From Vibrio sp. JC009 (GTDB taxonomy: Bacteria; Pseudomonadota; Gammaproteobacteria; Enterobacterales; Vibrionaceae): a stretch of DNA of 64,000 bases. Made by a program: the position numbers and the translations under genes. Each line of letters begins with the position of its first letter. The stretch's first letter is position 1. Under the pieces are notes generated by a model. The model saw only the letters and a program-made list of their open reading frames with translations, did not search any database and was not told the DNA's origin. The stretch is from NCBI RefSeq assembly GCF_029016485.1, contig NZ_CP092107.1, positions 1,674,001-1,738,000 of the forward strand. Direction: 5' to 3'. Of this stretch, positions 28,558 through 38,014 are shown piece by piece.

Positions 28558-29956
28558 ACTACAGCGATTAGATGTATTCATAGGTACAAGCACCAAGGTT
28601 GGTACTCTTATGCTGCCAGTTGGCTCAGAGACAGATTTTTCATTCAATTATGCTCCTACCTGGATTGAAACTGGCTTCCCAATCTCGCCACATATCCCAT
28701 TCAATGGTAAAGCTGAATCACGCAGTATCGAGAACTACCTCAGAAACCTTCTACCCGAAGGTGAAGCGTTTGATGAGATGGTGCAGAACACGACAATTTC
28801 CAGAAACAATACCTTCGCCCTCATTCGAAAGCTTGGCTCGGAGACATCAGGTGCATTGTCTTTTCGTATTCCGGATACAGAACCGGAAGAAACCAGTTTC
28901 CGACTTGTAACCGAAGAAGAGCTGGTGGATCGCTTAGAGCACAGCCTGGCCCCACTAGTCTATTGGGATGGGAAAGTCCGCCTGTCAGTAGCTGGTGTGC
29001 AAAGTAAGCTCAACCTATTGAAGATAAATGATGAGTGGGGATTTGGGGAAGGCAAACTCAGCTCAAACTACATCTTGAAGTTCGAAAGCGGTAAAGCCCC
29101 GTGTATCGCTGTAAACGAGTTCTTCTGCATGACTCTGGCAAAATTTATGGGCTTGGATGTAGCCAACGTAGAGCTGGCTCGTGTAGGTAAAACCAGAACC
29201 TTAATCATTGAACGGTTTGACCGTAACTTCGTGAAAGAGCGAGGTGTCGTTCAGCGCAGGCATGTTATTGATGGGTGCCAGGCCACGGACCTGCCACCAG
29301 GATATAAGTATGAGCGGCAAAATGGTGATACCGGTGATGGCGTTTACATGCGTGATGGTGTTTCCTTCCCGCGTTTACTTAAAGTAGAGACAGCCGACAC
29401 CGTATTAACCAACCTAAAGCTAACTCAGTGGATGATCTTTAACTTGGCGACACTGAACTACGATGCCCACGGCAAGAATATCAGTTTCTTTGTTAAGAGA
29501 GGAGGCATCGAACTTGCGCCTTTCTATGATTTAGTAAATATCGAGGCGATAGCGCAAGAAGGCACAAAACGTAATGCGCGAACTGGCCAATTAACAGCGA
29601 AACAAGGGCGAGCGGCAAGTATTCCTCAGTACTTTGCTATGTCAGTTGGTGATTGGCAACATGAGGACTTTATGGCTCCCCCAAAAGGTAATTTTCAACG
29701 CCCTATCAGTGCTTATGACTTGGCAGAGTATGGAGAACTTCTGGGGTACTCCGGTACAAGAATGGCTAATTTAATCGTTGATACCGTTAATGCAATAAAG
29801 AAGGCCTTAGGCGCTGCGGAAAGTCACAGTATAGAGCAGGGGGTCAATGATGACGAACGTGCACACATTAAGTTATGTGTTTCGCTAATAAAAGCTGAAT
29901 GTGAGTTCCTGCTAGAGCAGGCGAAAGGTGTGCCAGAAATGTATGAATTGCTTTAG
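28550..29956 (+). CDS. hipA: HipA-like serine/threonine kinase toxin
   Basis: A 468-residue HipA-family kinase. The N-terminal couple domain is followed by SVAGVQSKL, the nucleotide-binding loop. The catalytic NYDAHGKN motif lies near residue 305, and PFYDLVNI supplies the metal-binding aspartate. HipA-type toxins phosphorylate glutamyl-tRNA synthetase or other translation factors. The target here is unknown. The protein is about 30 residues longer than E. coli HipA. It carries an extra segment (DGCQATDLPPGYKYERQNGD) seen in a HipA subgroup. The repeat-bounded island begins 94 bases downstream. Confidence 0.9.
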   Translation: MSKLQRLDVFIGTSTKVGTLMLPVGSETDFSFNYAPTWIETGFPISPHIPFNGKAESRSIENYLRNLLPEGEAFDEMVQNTTISRNNTFALIRKLGSETSGALSFRIPDTEPEETSFRLVTEEELVDRLEHSLAPLVYWDGKVRLSVAGVQSKLNLLKINDEWGFGEGKLSSNYILKFESGKAPCIAVNEFFCMTLAKFMGLDVANVELARVGKTRTLIIERFDRNFVKERGVVQRRHVIDGCQATDLPPGYKYERQNGDTGDGVYMRDGVSFPRLLKVETADTVLTNLKLTQWMIFNLATLNYDAHGKNISFFVKRGGIELAPFYDLVNIEAIAQEGTKRNARTGQLTAKQGRAASIPQYFAMSVGDWQHEDFMAPPKGNFQRPISAYDLAEYGELLGYSGTRMANLIVDTVNAIKKALGAAESHSIEQGVNDDERAHIKLCVSLIKAECEFLLEQAKGVPEMYELL

Positions 29957-30050
29957 TTGCATAGATTATTAATACGAGATTGGATGAAAAAGACTGTTTT
30001 GGTCTCAATTGGCTTGGACAACGATAAACTAAAAGTTATAGGTATTCTTT

Positions 30051-30781
<731 letters not shown>

Positions 30782-31558
30782 ATGAATAATCAGTCAAAGA
30801 TAAACTGGCTTGTCAATCACACCGCTCCGGGTTCGTTGGTATTGCAGCCGTGGTTAGTTGAAAACGGAATAAGCCATTCATTAACCCAAAGATACGCACA
30901 AAGTGGTTGGCTGTACCGCTTGATGAATGGTGTATATTACCGTCCTGACATGAAGACAAACCGTCAGCCAGACTGGGCCGATGCCTTGCAAGCGTTGTCC
31001 GAGCAGCTACATTTCGATATTCACCTTTCTGGACTGACTAGTCTGACTTATCAGGGGCTCAGCCATTATCTGGTTTTGAGCTCAGAGAAAGTCTGGGTCG
31101 GAACAAAAGAGAAAGCATCATTACCTAAGTGGTTTCGAGAGTTTCCCAACCAAGAGTGGCTTTACTGTAGAAACAGCCGCCTTTCTGAAGTGACGGAAAA
31201 AGACTTTACCGTCTTGGTTGTTGATGGCAAAGAGCTAACAGCAAGTTCACCTGAGCTTGCTGCATACGAAGTCGTTGATGCTATAGGTAAACATATCAGT
31301 TTTGAACACGCCGCAGAGTTATTTCAAGGGCTAGTGAACTTAAGTCCACGCAAAGTTCAGTCATTGCTTAATCGCAGTAAAGCGGTCCAAACAAACCGTG
31401 TTTTTTTGTATCTAGGTCATCACCATGATCATCAATGGGTAAAACGATTGGACGAAACCCAAATTGAGCTAGGCTCAGGTAAACGGCAAGTTGTTCCTAA
31501 CGGAAGATACGACGAGAAATACAAAATCACTGTTCCAGAGTCTCTGAGCATAAGGTAA
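30782..31558 (+). CDS. abiEi: AbiEi-like antitoxin (type IV toxin-antitoxin)
   Basis: A 258-residue AbiEi-family protein. The N-terminal winged-helix region (HSLTQRYAQSGWLYRLMNGV, then YYRP) is the transcriptional-repressor part. The rest is the antitoxin domain with the conserved LSGLTSLTYQGL segment. AbiE systems abort phage infection. AbiEi represses the operon and counters the toxin. The stop TAA is followed immediately by the abiEii ATG. It lies inside the segment bounded by the tRNA-fragment repeats, as cargo. Confidence 0.88.
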   Translation: MNNQSKINWLVNHTAPGSLVLQPWLVENGISHSLTQRYAQSGWLYRLMNGVYYRPDMKTNRQPDWADALQALSEQLHFDIHLSGLTSLTYQGLSHYLVLSSEKVWVGTKEKASLPKWFREFPNQEWLYCRNSRLSEVTEKDFTVLVVDGKELTASSPELAAYEVVDAIGKHISFEHAAELFQGLVNLSPRKVQSLLNRSKAVQTNRVFLYLGHHHDHQWVKRLDETQIELGSGKRQVVPNGRYDEKYKITVPESLSIR

Positions 31559-31560
31559 CA

Positions 31561-32484
31561 ATGAACAAGAACTCCATTTATTATCAGCAGGTAAAGCTTC
31601 TTATCAGAATGTTGCCTGTAGTTGCAAAAGAGCAAGTATTCGCCCTCAAAGGCGGTACTGCAATTAACTTATTTATCCGGGATTTTCCGCGGCTATCGGT
31701 AGATATTGACTTGGCATACCTGCCACTAGAGCCAAGGGAAGAAGCACTTGAAAATGCCAAAGCAGCACTGCAGCGCATTACTGATAACATCAACTCTCAG
31801 CCAGATGTGAAAGCAAAATTTCAGGCTAATAAACCGGATGAGTTGCGAATTGTTGTCTCAAACAGTACCGCAACGGTAAAAATTGAGGTTTCACCCGTAG
31901 CCAGAGGGACGTTACATGAGCCTGAAGTTTTAGAAGTTGCTGAATCAGTAGAAGATGAGTTTGGGTATGCAGAAATCCCGGTGGTCAGTTTGCCTGATTT
32001 GTATGGTGGGAAAATATGTGCAGCGATGGACCGGCAGCACCCAAGGGACCTTTTTGATGTAAATATGCTGCTTGAGGCAGAAGGAATTTCAAGGGAAATA
32101 TTTGTCGGATTTCTAACATATGCCCTTGGTCATCCACGACCTATTAACGAAGTGATGGCACCAAACTGGCAACCGCTAGAAACGAAGTTTCATGAAGAGT
32201 TTGAGGGGATGACGTTCAGGACGGTAGAGCTTCAGGATCTGGAAGAAACCCGTAGCGAGATGTTGAATGCCCTTAAAGTTCAGTTTACAGAAAGAGACCG
32301 TGATTTTTTGCTCAGCTTTAAACAAGGTGAGCCTGACTGGTCACTATTTGATGTTCCTTCGATTGAAGAACTACCTGCCATTCGCTGGAAGTTAATCAAT
32401 TTAAACAAACTGAAAAGTCAAAACCCAGATAAGCATCAGGAGCTGTTTTCTAAACTTAATCAAGTTACAGAGGAATGGCTCTAA
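31561..32484 (+). CDS. abiEii: AbiEii-like nucleotidyltransferase toxin
   Basis: A 307-residue nucleotidyltransferase. The DNA-polymerase-beta-like core is read in ALKGGTAINLF and SVDIDLAYLP, followed by the family motif HPRDLFDVNML (about residue 160). This toxin family adds nucleotides to target RNA, reported for tRNA 3' ends in related MenT enzymes. It is coupled to abiEi with a 2-base gap. The protein appears full-length. Confidence 0.9.
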   Translation: MNKNSIYYQQVKLLIRMLPVVAKEQVFALKGGTAINLFIRDFPRLSVDIDLAYLPLEPREEALENAKAALQRITDNINSQPDVKAKFQANKPDELRIVVSNSTATVKIEVSPVARGTLHEPEVLEVAESVEDEFGYAEIPVVSLPDLYGGKICAAMDRQHPRDLFDVNMLLEAEGISREIFVGFLTYALGHPRPINEVMAPNWQPLETKFHEEFEGMTFRTVELQDLEETRSEMLNALKVQFTERDRDFLLSFKQGEPDWSLFDVPSIEELPAIRWKLINLNKLKSQNPDKHQELFSKLNQVTEEWL

Positions 32485-32511
32485 CTGTGATTCGCTGAGA
32501 AACCATATCTT

Positions 32512-33606
32512 ATGGATGAGTTAAGCGCTATAGAGCATAAAATCTCAATGTTAAAGGCAGAGTTAAGTCAGCTTGAAGCGAAAAGGCTGAAGTTGATTAC
32601 TGCCAGAGATACGGAATTACCTGTAGGAAATGCCAGCCTGTCTCCGGAACAAAAAATTCAGCTGTTCCAAAGCTACTTCAATGGGAATTCAAGCTGCTAT
32701 GCCGTTCGCTGGCAAAACAAGCAAGGACGCTCCGGATATTCGATTGCATGTCATAATGAGTGGCAACAGGGGCTTTGTAATAAGCCGAAAGTTAAATGTC
32801 TGGAATGTTCTAATCAATCTTTTAAGCCTTTTGATGGCAAAGCTATCTATGACCATTTATCCGGGAAATCCGTTGTTGGTTTATATCCGATGGATAGCGA
32901 GAGTCGATGTAGTCTCCTTTCCGTTGATTTCGATAAGGCAGACTGGAAAGAGGCATCGCTTGCTTATGCTGAAGCCTGTACACGTCACAGTATAGATTTT
33001 TTGCTTGAACGCTCTCGCTCAGGAAATGGTGCCCACGTATGGATATTCTTTAAAGGCAAAGTTGAAGCAGTTAGCGCCCGAAAGTTAGGGTTTATGCTAC
33101 TTGATCAAGCAATGCAAATTCATGGCGCATTATCCTTTGACTCTTATGACCGCTTGTTTCCAAATCAGGATTATCTGCCTGTTGCTGGGATAGGTAACTT
33201 AATTGCTCTGCCACTTCAAAAGCATGCCAGATCGGGAGGGAACTCGGTATTTGTTGATTCAACGTTTACTCCCTATCAGGATCAATGGCAGATACTGGCC
33301 TCAACAAAAAGACTGGCGGTTGATGTATTGGAAAAGCTGATTAAGAACTACAGCTATGACGATGCTTCTGAAAAAGATGAAGCCACAATATTACCCTGGG
33401 AAAGAAACCTACCAGACACCCGTTCACTCATTATTGGATGTCCTGAATCCATAGAAATAACTTTGGCCAACAGAATTTACATTCCGGCAGAGTTATTGCC
33501 GAATGCTTTGATTGCCAGGTTTAAGAAACTGGCTTCGTTTTCAAACCCTCAGTTCTTTAAGGCACAGGGGCTGAGACTGTCAACAAATGGGTGTTTTGAA
33601 AGTGGC
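32512..33606 (+). pseudogene. Truncated TOTE conflict-system primase (archaeo-eukaryotic primase domain)
   Basis: An N-terminal coiled coil (about 1-30) precedes a TOTE-type primase. It has a zinc cluster with CHNEWQQGLC and CLECS, the catalytic SVDFDKADW, SGNGAHVWIFF, and the YDRLFPNQDYLP segment. The frame continues as far as FFKAQGLRLST. In intact TOTE proteins that point leads into a helicase domain of several hundred residues. Here coding similarity stops at about 33595. The frame then runs through the 33607 direct repeat to a chance stop at 33765. The helicase half was therefore lost at the repeat junction. The primase part may still be made, but the system is incomplete. Confidence 0.75.
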
Positions 33607-33710
33607 AGACGCACAAAAACACGCAGTAAGGCGTTTTATTTTCAAAGAGTTAGGAGGTATAAAAAAAGGAATAAAACTTGGAGCGTGCAGCGGGAATCGA
33701 ACCCGCATCA
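33607..33710. repeat. 104-bp direct repeat, right copy, with tRNA-Gly 3' fragment
   Basis: This has the same length and order as 30051-30154. The terminator-like flank CACGCAGTAAGGCGTTTT is followed by an A-rich spacer. Next is the complement of a T-arm and acceptor stem, identical over its last 36 bases (from ACTTGGAGCG to CCCGCATCA). It carries less of the tRNA than the left copy, as it stops before the anticodon arm. It forms the breakpoint of both the TOTE primase and the following peptidase gene. Confidence 0.75.
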
Positions 33711-34193
33711 AATGTTCCGGTTGAAAACGGAAAACTTACGATTGATGCCATTAAGCATTTACTGAAAATTTCAGCCCATGAATCCATTCATTTTCTTTCT
33801 TCTATTCCTGCTCCAATATGGGCCAGTGAAGGTCTTGCAGAGTACTACGCCAAAAAGTCGCTCATGGAAACGTCATACAGATATTTAGACCCCGTTGAGT
33901 ACTGGCAGTCTATAGCTCCTAATTTTCCGAATAGAAAGACGGGGTTGTATATTGCGAATGATGAAGTGGTCAAAAAACATAACTATCAATACTATGGTTT
34001 ATTTTATACAAAGGGTGTGGCTTTTTGGGCAGATCTTGATAACGAGCTAGGTTTTAAAGGAGATTCACTTAGTAGATATCTCCCTATCTTAAATACGGAG
34101 TGGGAAACACAACTTCCGAAACAATTCGTTGATGCTATAACGGAAAAAATAGGTATCCAGCGCTGGGTGGAAATAGAGAAAAAATATCTATAA
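33711..34193 (+). pseudogene. C-terminal part of a zinc metallopeptidase-like protein
   Basis: About 160 residues with AHESIHFL, an HExxH zinc motif, and an ASEGLAEYYA segment 20 residues later giving the third ligand. This is the gluzincin pattern seen in MA-clan peptidases. The homologous frame begins exactly where the direct repeat ends. No start codon exists before it, so the N-terminus is missing. The catalytic helix pair is intact, but without a start and signal the gene is probably dead. Confidence 0.6.
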
Positions 34194-34521
34194 TTTTTAC
34201 TAACGCAATGAATTGCGTAAATATGCTGTAAATAACGGTCTAAAACCGCCACTATTTGCCGCAGATCTTTAAAGTCTAAATTTCCCAGAGCCTAAATACC
34301 TCCACAAAGAATGATCTCTGTTCAGGTAAATTTTCAGGCTAAAACAGGCAAGATTTTCAGAGTAGAGCTATAACAAGAAGTGCCGTGAGAACGGCATGAC
34401 GCCATATTTGATTTGGCGATCACCGACGTCATGCCTTACCAGCCCGCGCATGGTGCGCGACCCTCTTAAGTGTTGCTGTAGAAGAGGAATAAATCCAGCC
34501 CTCATCGGCCTTTTTTTGCCG

Positions 34522-34986
34522 ATGCCTGATTCCAGCCGACTGTTCAATTGCCAACGCTGCCATAAGCAAGTGATCATCTGTACCCGGTGTGATCGCGGTA
34601 ACCGCTATTGTTCTGACGGGTGTGCTGAAAAAGCCCGTGCAGACTCCCTCAAAAGAGCGGCGATGAAATACCAGCAAAGTCGTCAGGGAAAGCACAATAA
34701 CGCCCTGCGTCAAAAGCGCTATCGTGCCCGCCAAAAAGAAAAAGTAACGCATCAGGGTTCCGCCCCTGCTCATAGCCATGTTGTACTGCGTGCAAAGCCG
34801 GTTTCTCCGTCAATAAGTCAGTACAAGGGACCGTCAACGGCGATGCTCTGCTGCCACTTCTGTGGATGTGCCTGTCAGCCGTATTTACGCTCCCATTTTC
34901 TGACTACGGGACGGTTTCACCGCTCGCGCAGCAGACATGAGTCCGCTGCTGTCAGGGTTTATCACCTCACAGGAGGCCACTCATGA
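34522..34986 (+). CDS. IS21-associated small protein with cysteine knuckles
   Basis: A 154-residue protein encoded ahead of istA and overlapping it by 4 bases. A cysteine-rich N-terminus (CQRCHKQVIICTRCDRGNRY, then CSDGCAEKAR) looks like a zinc-binding fold. A basic RQKRYRARQKEK helix and a second cysteine cluster (CCHFCGCAC) follow. I recall similar proteins beside some IS21 transposases, but their function is not known to me. ATG 34522 is chosen over 34396 because similarity begins there. Its position inside the inverted repeats shows it is part of the element. Confidence 0.7.
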   Translation: MPDSSRLFNCQRCHKQVIICTRCDRGNRYCSDGCAEKARADSLKRAAMKYQQSRQGKHNNALRQKRYRARQKEKVTHQGSAPAHSHVVLRAKPVSPSISQYKGPSTAMLCCHFCGCACQPYLRSHFLTTGRFHRSRSRHESAAVRVYHLTGGHS

Positions 34987-36479
34987 CGATAGACCAAGCC
35001 CTTGAAGCAAAAATATTGCGTTATTATCACGTCGAGAAATGGCGTGTCGGCACCATTGCCAGTGAACTGAACGTGCATCACAGTGTGGTTGACCGGGTGT
35101 TGTCGCAAGCAGGGATACCTAAAGCCCGGCGCACCAGTCGTCCACTGCTGATTGACCCCTATTTACCCTTTATCCTTAAAACTCTCAACGACTTCCCTAA
35201 GCTCACCGCTGCACGGTTGTATGAGATGGTTCGTCAGCGTGGTTACCCCGGTAAACCCAGCCAGTTCCGTCATCATATTGCTCAGCTTCGCCCTAAACCG
35301 GCCCCCGAAGCCTACCTGCGATTAAGGACCCTGCCAGCTGAGCAGGGTCAGGTTGACTGGGGGCATTTCGGTTACATTGAGGTGGGCAAAGCCAAACGTC
35401 CCCTGATGGCGTTCGTGATGGTGCTGAGCTTCTCGCGTGCAATCTTCCTGCGCTTTTACTTAAACCAGCAAATGGAGAGCTTCCTGCGTGGGCATGTCGC
35501 AGCCTTCAACACCTGGGGCGGCCTTCCCAGAGTTCTTTTGTATGACAATTTACGCTCAGCGGTATTAGAGCGCCAGGGTAATGCCATTCGATATCACCCT
35601 ACCTTACTGGCTCTGGCTGCACATTATCACTTCGAACCTCGCCCCGTCGCAGTCGCCAGAGGAAATGAAAAAGGTCGGGTAGAGCGGGCGATCCGCTATA
35701 TCCGGGATAACTTCTTCGCCGGTCGCCAGTGGCGTGATCTGGAAGACCTAAACGCTCAGGCGGCGCACTGGTGTCAGCACCAAAGCATGGAACGTACATG
35801 TCCGGAAAACCGGGACATGACCGTGCTGGAAGCCTTCAACGAAGAGCGGCCACTGCTGCTTCCCTTACCAGATACGCCGTTTAACACGGATGAGCGAAAG
35901 GCATTACGCTCTGGCAAAACACCTTACCTGCGCTTCGACCGCAATGACTACTCGATCCCGCATACGTTGGTGCAAAAGCCGTTAACCCTTTATGCCAGTC
36001 TGACCCGGGTACGGATCTCCGATGGTGAATGCTGTGTTGCCGAACACCGGCGCAGTTTTAGCCAGGGCGAGCAAATTGAAGATAGCGCTCACATTGACGC
36101 TCTGGTGGCACACAAGGCGAAGGCCAGGCAACATCGAGGGCAGCATCGTCTGCGCCAGGCCTGCTCCAATATCGATACCTTACTGGAGCAGGCCGTTAGC
36201 CGGGGACATACCCTGAGAGGGACGGTTAAGGCACTTATCGCCTTGCTGGATGACTATGGCTGTGAGGCATTTAATCTGGCGGTCAATATGGCGCTGACTA
36301 AACAGGTACCGTACCCGGGTGGGGTTCAGCAAATTCTCGAACAACGCCGGGAGCAGCATCAGTTACCACCGCCTGTTCCCATGAACTTGCCCCTGCAGGC
36401 GCAGGGATATCAGATCAAGTTAGCCAGCCTCGCCGATTACGATCAACTCAATACCCGGGAGTCAGACGATGAGCAGTGA
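34983..36479 (+). CDS. istA: IS21-family transposase IstA
   Basis: A 498-residue DDE transposase. An N-terminal helix-turn-helix (TIASELNVHHSVVDRVLSQA) precedes the catalytic core with QVDWGHFG (first D), RVLLYDNLRSAV (second D) and GRVERAIRYIRD (E). AGGAGG precedes the ATG. The C-terminal end overlaps istB by 11 bases, the standard IS21 layout. Confidence 0.95.
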   Translation: MTIDQALEAKILRYYHVEKWRVGTIASELNVHHSVVDRVLSQAGIPKARRTSRPLLIDPYLPFILKTLNDFPKLTAARLYEMVRQRGYPGKPSQFRHHIAQLRPKPAPEAYLRLRTLPAEQGQVDWGHFGYIEVGKAKRPLMAFVMVLSFSRAIFLRFYLNQQMESFLRGHVAAFNTWGGLPRVLLYDNLRSAVLERQGNAIRYHPTLLALAAHYHFEPRPVAVARGNEKGRVERAIRYIRDNFFAGRQWRDLEDLNAQAAHWCQHQSMERTCPENRDMTVLEAFNEERPLLLPLPDTPFNTDERKALRSGKTPYLRFDRNDYSIPHTLVQKPLTLYASLTRVRISDGECCVAEHRRSFSQGEQIEDSAHIDALVAHKAKARQHRGQHRLRQACSNIDTLLEQAVSRGHTLRGTVKALIALLDDYGCEAFNLAVNMALTKQVPYPGGVQQILEQRREQHQLPPPVPMNLPLQAQGYQIKLASLADYDQLNTRESDDEQ

Positions 36480-37227
36480 TAAAGAAATCCTGAAAGTACA
36501 GGCTAACATGCTCAGACTCTATGGCCTGCAAGCGCATTGGGCTGAGTTGACAGAAGAGCAACAGCAATGGCTGAGCGTCTGGTTCAACTGGGAGCTTACT
36601 GAACGTCAGCAGCGCTCATTAGAGCGTCGGTTGCGAAGCGCCAAACTGGGACACTTCAAACCACTGGCAGAGTTCGACTGGGACTGGCCACAGCACATTG
36701 ATCAACAGACTATCCATGAACTCATGCAACTGACCTTCTTCGCTGAAGCCAGTAACGTGATCCTAATAGGCAGTAACGGGGTTGGCAAATCCACTATCGC
36801 GCAGAATCTGGCCCATCAGGCGGTGATTGAAGGGCATACAGCCCTGTTTATCACAGCGGCTAATATGCTCAGCGACCTGGCAGCACAGGATGGCGATAAC
36901 GCTTTGCGGCGCAGACTTAAACACTATGCTCAACCCGACCTGTTGGTGATAGATGAAATCGGTTATCTCTCTTACTCAAATCGTCATGCTGACTTACTGT
37001 TCGAGATCGTCAACCGCCGTTACGAGCAACGCTCAACGGTGATCACGACCAACCGGGTCTTCAGTGAATGGAACGAAGTCTTCCCCAACTCAGCTTGTGT
37101 TGTCTCACTTGTCGATCGGCTCGTACATCACAGCGAGATCCTCACTATCGAAGGCGAGTCCTACCGGATCAAAGAAGCCAAAGAGCAGGCAGAAAAACGT
37201 AAACCAACCAGGCGGGGGAAAAACTGA
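36469..37227 (+). CDS. istB: IS21-family helper ATPase IstB
   Basis: A 252-residue AAA+ ATPase. Walker A is GSNGVGKST (about residue 100), Walker B is LLVIDEIGYL, and sensor sequence TTNRVFSEW follows. IstB selects the target site and activates IstA. Its stop shares one base with the start of the next small gene. Confidence 0.95.
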   Translation: MSSDKEILKVQANMLRLYGLQAHWAELTEEQQQWLSVWFNWELTERQQRSLERRLRSAKLGHFKPLAEFDWDWPQHIDQQTIHELMQLTFFAEASNVILIGSNGVGKSTIAQNLAHQAVIEGHTALFITAANMLSDLAAQDGDNALRRRLKHYAQPDLLVIDEIGYLSYSNRHADLLFEIVNRRYEQRSTVITTNRVFSEWNEVFPNSACVVSLVDRLVHHSEILTIEGESYRIKEAKEQAEKRKPTRRGKN

Positions 37228-37403
37228 TGAGAAGAATAGCGGTGACCATATACTGGTCTGCGGAAGAAGCGGACACCGTTTACCAGTTCCTTGGCGAGCT
37301 GAGAGAAGTTATCTGGCAAATCTATGGTCAGGATATAGAGGAAATGTACCGGGAAGCAACATCACAGGAAACGGATAGCTTTAACGATGATCTGACGTTC
37401 TAA
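37227..37403 (+). CDS. Fourth gene of the IS21-type element, 58 residues
   Basis: A short frame starts at an ATG overlapping the istB stop (TGATG). The predicted product begins MRRIAVTIYWSAEEADTVYQ and has an acidic C-terminal half. The one-base coupling to istB, the compositional match and the position inside the inverted repeats support it as a real gene. I recall similar short proteins after istB in some elements but know no function. Confidence 0.6.
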   Translation: MRRIAVTIYWSAEEADTVYQFLGELREVIWQIYGQDIEEMYREATSQETDSFNDDLTF

Positions 37404-37535
37404 ATCTACAGCGCCAGTGAAGGTCGCGATCTGTCCTCAAAAAACTGCGGCAAATAGTCGCGGTTCTTCACCGGCGTTAACATATGCAAACATTTACTTT
37501 CACACCATAGAGAGCAAACTAGAAAATGAGCGCTG

Positions 37536-37742
37536 TTATTCATGTTCTCCTAGCAATTCCGTCTTAAGCTCTTCTAGCTTGGTTTGCAGCTCATTCGTCA
37601 GGTTCATATGATGCAGCACATCCCGGTCCATACCACCACATTTTTCACCTCTGTGCTTACTTCCAAATGTGTAAGCACTGGCAGTACTAAAAATAATAAG
37701 AAGAGCAGCAGCGGCTAGTACAATTTTTTTTGAGGTTTTCAT
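37536..37742 (-). CDS. Short CpxP/Spy-like periplasmic protein
   Basis: A 68-residue protein. The signal peptide (KIVLAAAALLIIFSTASA) leaves a mature part of about 45 residues. GMDRDVLHHMNLTNELQTKL is like the first helix of CpxP/Spy chaperones with its LT..Q pattern. Usual family members are about 150 residues, so this one is very short, and the IS21 element ends 54 bases beyond its stop. Two CpxR-type boxes lie about 75-110 bases upstream, supporting membership in the envelope-stress regulon. It may be a truncated cpxP or a natural miniature. Confidence 0.65.
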   Translation of the reverse strand: MKTSKKIVLAAAALLIIFSTASAYTFGSKHRGEKCGGMDRDVLHHMNLTNELQTKLEELKTELLGEHE

Positions 37743-37816
37743 AAATTAATTCTTAATCAACTTTACTTATATAAGCTGTTCTTCACAGCGGTTGAGTATA
37801 GAATAAAATATGGCCT

Positions 37817-37852
37817 GTAAAGGAACGTATAGAAAGCGTAAAGAGATGTAAA
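37817..37852 (-). promoter_or_regulatory. Tandem CpxR-type boxes
   Basis: GTAAA-N5-GTAAA occurs exactly at 37838-37852, and GTAAA-N5-GTATA at 37817-37831, 21 bp (two helical turns) apart. They lie upstream of the CpxP-like gene. The consensus GTAAA-N5-GTAAA is the established CpxR site. Confidence 0.65.
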
Positions 37853-37951
37853 GAGAAAGGTAATAGTTAATTTTTTCAGTAATACTAAAGAACAGACATT
37901 CGCTTTAACTTTCCTACAGGTAGATCAATGGCCAATAATCAGCGATTAATC

Positions 37952-37985
37952 AAAAAAAAGCCGGCGTAGTTTCCTAAGCCAGCCG
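37952..37985 (-). terminator. Terminator of feoABC
   Basis: Read on the minus strand, a GGCTGGC/GCCGGCT stem (G-U pairs allowed) with a loop of about 12 bases is followed by eight T residues. It lies 30 bases after the feoC stop. Confidence 0.75.
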
Positions 37986-38014
37986 GGTCATCACCCTAGG
38001 GAAAAGTGTGAAAG

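Larger units (their letters stand above)
34227..37482 (+). mobile_element. Complete IS21-family insertion sequence, 3,256 bp
   Basis: The terminal inverted repeats are about 38 bp. The left end starts TGTAAATAACGG and the right end, read inward, starts TGTTAACGCCGG. Both continue into ACTATTTGCCGCAG. A 5-bp target duplication TATGC flanks the element at 34222-34226 and 37483-37487. Four overlapping genes lie inside: a small zinc-knuckle protein, istA, istB and a 58-residue protein. All frames are intact and codon use is more GC-rich than the surrounding DNA, so the insertion looks recent. It sits 33 bases past the stop of the truncated metallopeptidase. Confidence 0.93.
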
